Part shown: positions 6,683 to 7,337 of the stretch, piece by piece
Position numbering within the stretch: position 1 is the first letter of the stretch
Layout of the letters: each line of letters starts with the position of its first letter
NCBI GenBank assembly: GCA_027071965.1
Contig: JALSYJ010000310.1
Coordinates: 1-7,337 of the forward strand
From: Robiginitomaculum sp.
GTDB taxonomy: Bacteria > Pseudomonadota > Alphaproteobacteria > Caulobacterales > Maricaulaceae
Length of the DNA: 7,337 bases
Direction: 5' to 3'
Position numbers and translations under genes: made by a program
The notes under the pieces: generated by a model
Database searches by the model: none
Seen by the model: only the letters and a program-made list of their open reading frames with translations
What the model was told of the DNA's origin: nothing

Positions 6683-7102
6683 TCAGTTGCCAATTCTAAC
6701 CGAGCCGAGCCGATAGCTGATAAAAACCAGACAGCCGTTAAGGCCCTGTTCTCCCGGCGGCTCAAATTGCCAGGTTTGAACGGCCCTGATTGCTGATTTT
6801 TCAAAAATATCCCGTGGAGCAGAACGCCGGGCAGAGACATTTTTAGTAGTGCCATCCTCGGCCACATCCAGAGATATCACTACCCATCCCTGCCGTTTTT
6901 GCCATTTTGCCCGTCGCGGAAATTTGGGAAGCGGCAGGTTTATTGCCGCCAAAGATTCTCCTCCCTGACAAGCTCCGGGCTCGGTTAGCCTCTTGATGCT
7001 GGGGGGTGCAGGATAATCATGATTAAGCCGAACAGCTTCGGCATCGGCGCATGCAAACAGACCAAAACACAAAATCAACAGGCCAATTGGAAGCAGCTTC
7101 AT
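6683..7102 (-). CDS. Small secreted TonB C-terminal-domain protein
   Basis: Encodes a 139-residue exported protein consisting of a signal peptide and one TonB C-terminal domain. The N terminus MKLLPIGLLILCFGLFACADAEA is a signal sequence. It could be cut by signal peptidase I after AEA (21-23) or, less typically, lipidated at Cys18, since LFAC is an imperfect lipobox. The domain (about 58-133) shows LPKFPRRAKWQKRQGWVVISLDVAEDG, the serine-containing SAPRDIF, and AIRAVQTWQFEPP, the usual TonB-C signature. Cys45 and Cys124 could form a disulfide. There is no proline-rich periplasm-spanning linker, so it is not a classical energy transducer; its true role is unknown. ATG 7102 is chosen because the signal peptide then starts correctly; the upstream extension to 7168 overlaps the preceding gene. 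It begins 2 bases after that gene's stop, without a clear ribosome binding site, suggesting coupled translation. Confidence 0.8.
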   Translation of the reverse strand: MKLLPIGLLILCFGLFACADAEAVRLNHDYPAPPSIKRLTEPGACQGGESLAAINLPLPKFPRRAKWQKRQGWVVISLDVAEDGTTKNVSARRSAPRDIFEKSAIRAVQTWQFEPPGEQGLNGCLVFISYRLGSVRIGN

Positions 7103-7104
7103 GA

Positions 7105-7337
7105 TTAAACCGGCTTTGCAGGCAAAGGGGTCGGCATCAGGCACCCTCCCATTCGTAACGGCGCGCAATTTGTAGCCAGCCCGGTTTTTGCATCAGTTGC
7201 AACGAACAGGCCGCTAATGGTAGCCTCACCATTTGCCGGTTTGAACCTTGTGCCACGCAACCGGGTTGAAAACCGGCGCATGGGCTCTTCCTTGTCCATT
7301 CCAATAACACTGTCATAATCACCGCACATGCCAAGGT
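7105..7337 (-). CDS. YmdB/TIGR00282-family metallophosphoesterase, C-terminal part
   Basis: The last roughly 76 residues of a gene that enters from the right edge; the frame is open to 7337. The segment GMCGDYDSVIGMDKEEPMRRF, followed by TRFKPANGEATISGLFV and a TGLAT segment, is the characteristic tail of the TIGR00282 family. That family includes Bacillus YmdB, a binuclear-metal phosphodiesterase shown to act on 2',3'-cyclic AMP. Full proteins are about 260-270 residues, so about 190 residues, including the metal-binding motifs, lie outside the window. The C terminus ends LPAKPV and stops 2 bases before the TonB-domain gene, indicating one operon. A second open frame across this stretch was rejected because it has no family match. 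The physiological substrate in alphaproteobacteria is not known from the sequence. Confidence 0.85.
   Translation of the reverse strand, partial: LGMCGDYDSVIGMDKEEPMRRFSTRLRGTRFKPANGEATISGLFVATDAKTGLATNCAPLRMGGCLMPTPLPAKPV

Noticed and set aside
7198..7213. Sigma-54-like CGGCCTGTTCGTTGCA on the minus strand within the metallophosphoesterase gene.
   Set aside because: Three mismatches including in the -24 block, and it sits in conserved coding sequence.
7137..7334. Second minus-strand open frame of 65 codons over the right edge.
   Set aside because: No recognisable motif, while the overlapping frame carries the clear GMCGDYDSVIGMD family signature.

Overview
The window reads as ordinary chromosome from an alphaproteobacterium of moderate GC content (roughly 45-50% by eye). 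Three things point there: the gene order rpoN-hpf-ptsN, a long-form ribosome hibernation factor, and a DivL-type cell-cycle pseudokinase with a CtrA-type binding site in front of it. No RNA genes, insertion sequences, CRISPR arrays or phage genes were seen. The genus cannot be named from this sequence.

Left part (1-2863, plus strand): the complete sigma-54 gene rpoN, starting at a TTG; a 175-base gap with a candidate promoter and two mutually exclusive hairpins; hpf (200 aa, start at 1696); a 76-base gap; and ptsN (EIIA-Ntr, 162 aa, start at 2375, phosphorylatable His66). This is the conserved nitrogen-PTS/sigma-54 neighbourhood.

Middle (2864-4036, plus strand): an OafA-type membrane acyltransferase. 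Its 54-base upstream gap holds a near-consensus sigma-54 promoter (GG at 2891-2892, GC at 2903-2904) only about a dozen bases from the annotated ATG. Sigma-54 may therefore drive a gene next to its own locus, possibly as a nearly leaderless message.

Right part (4060-7337, minus strand): reading leftwards, the C-terminal end of a YmdB/TIGR00282 metallophosphoesterase, then 2 bases later a small secreted TonB-C-domain protein, then a 142-base gap, then an 826-aa DivL homologue. DivL has one membrane helix, about four PAS domains, a DHp helix in which the phosphoacceptor His is replaced by Tyr599, and an apparently intact ATP-binding domain. The gap contains TTAA-N7-TTAAC (6595-6610), the full CtrA box, so divL is likely under control of the regulator whose pathway it feeds.

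The most interesting points are the CtrA box at divL, the degenerate phosphoacceptor motif in DivL, the sigma-54 promoter with its tight spacing to the acyltransferase start, the alternative hairpins before hpf, and an 8-base element that could mask the divL ribosome binding site in readthrough mRNA. No wholly new system is evident; the novelty is regulatory.
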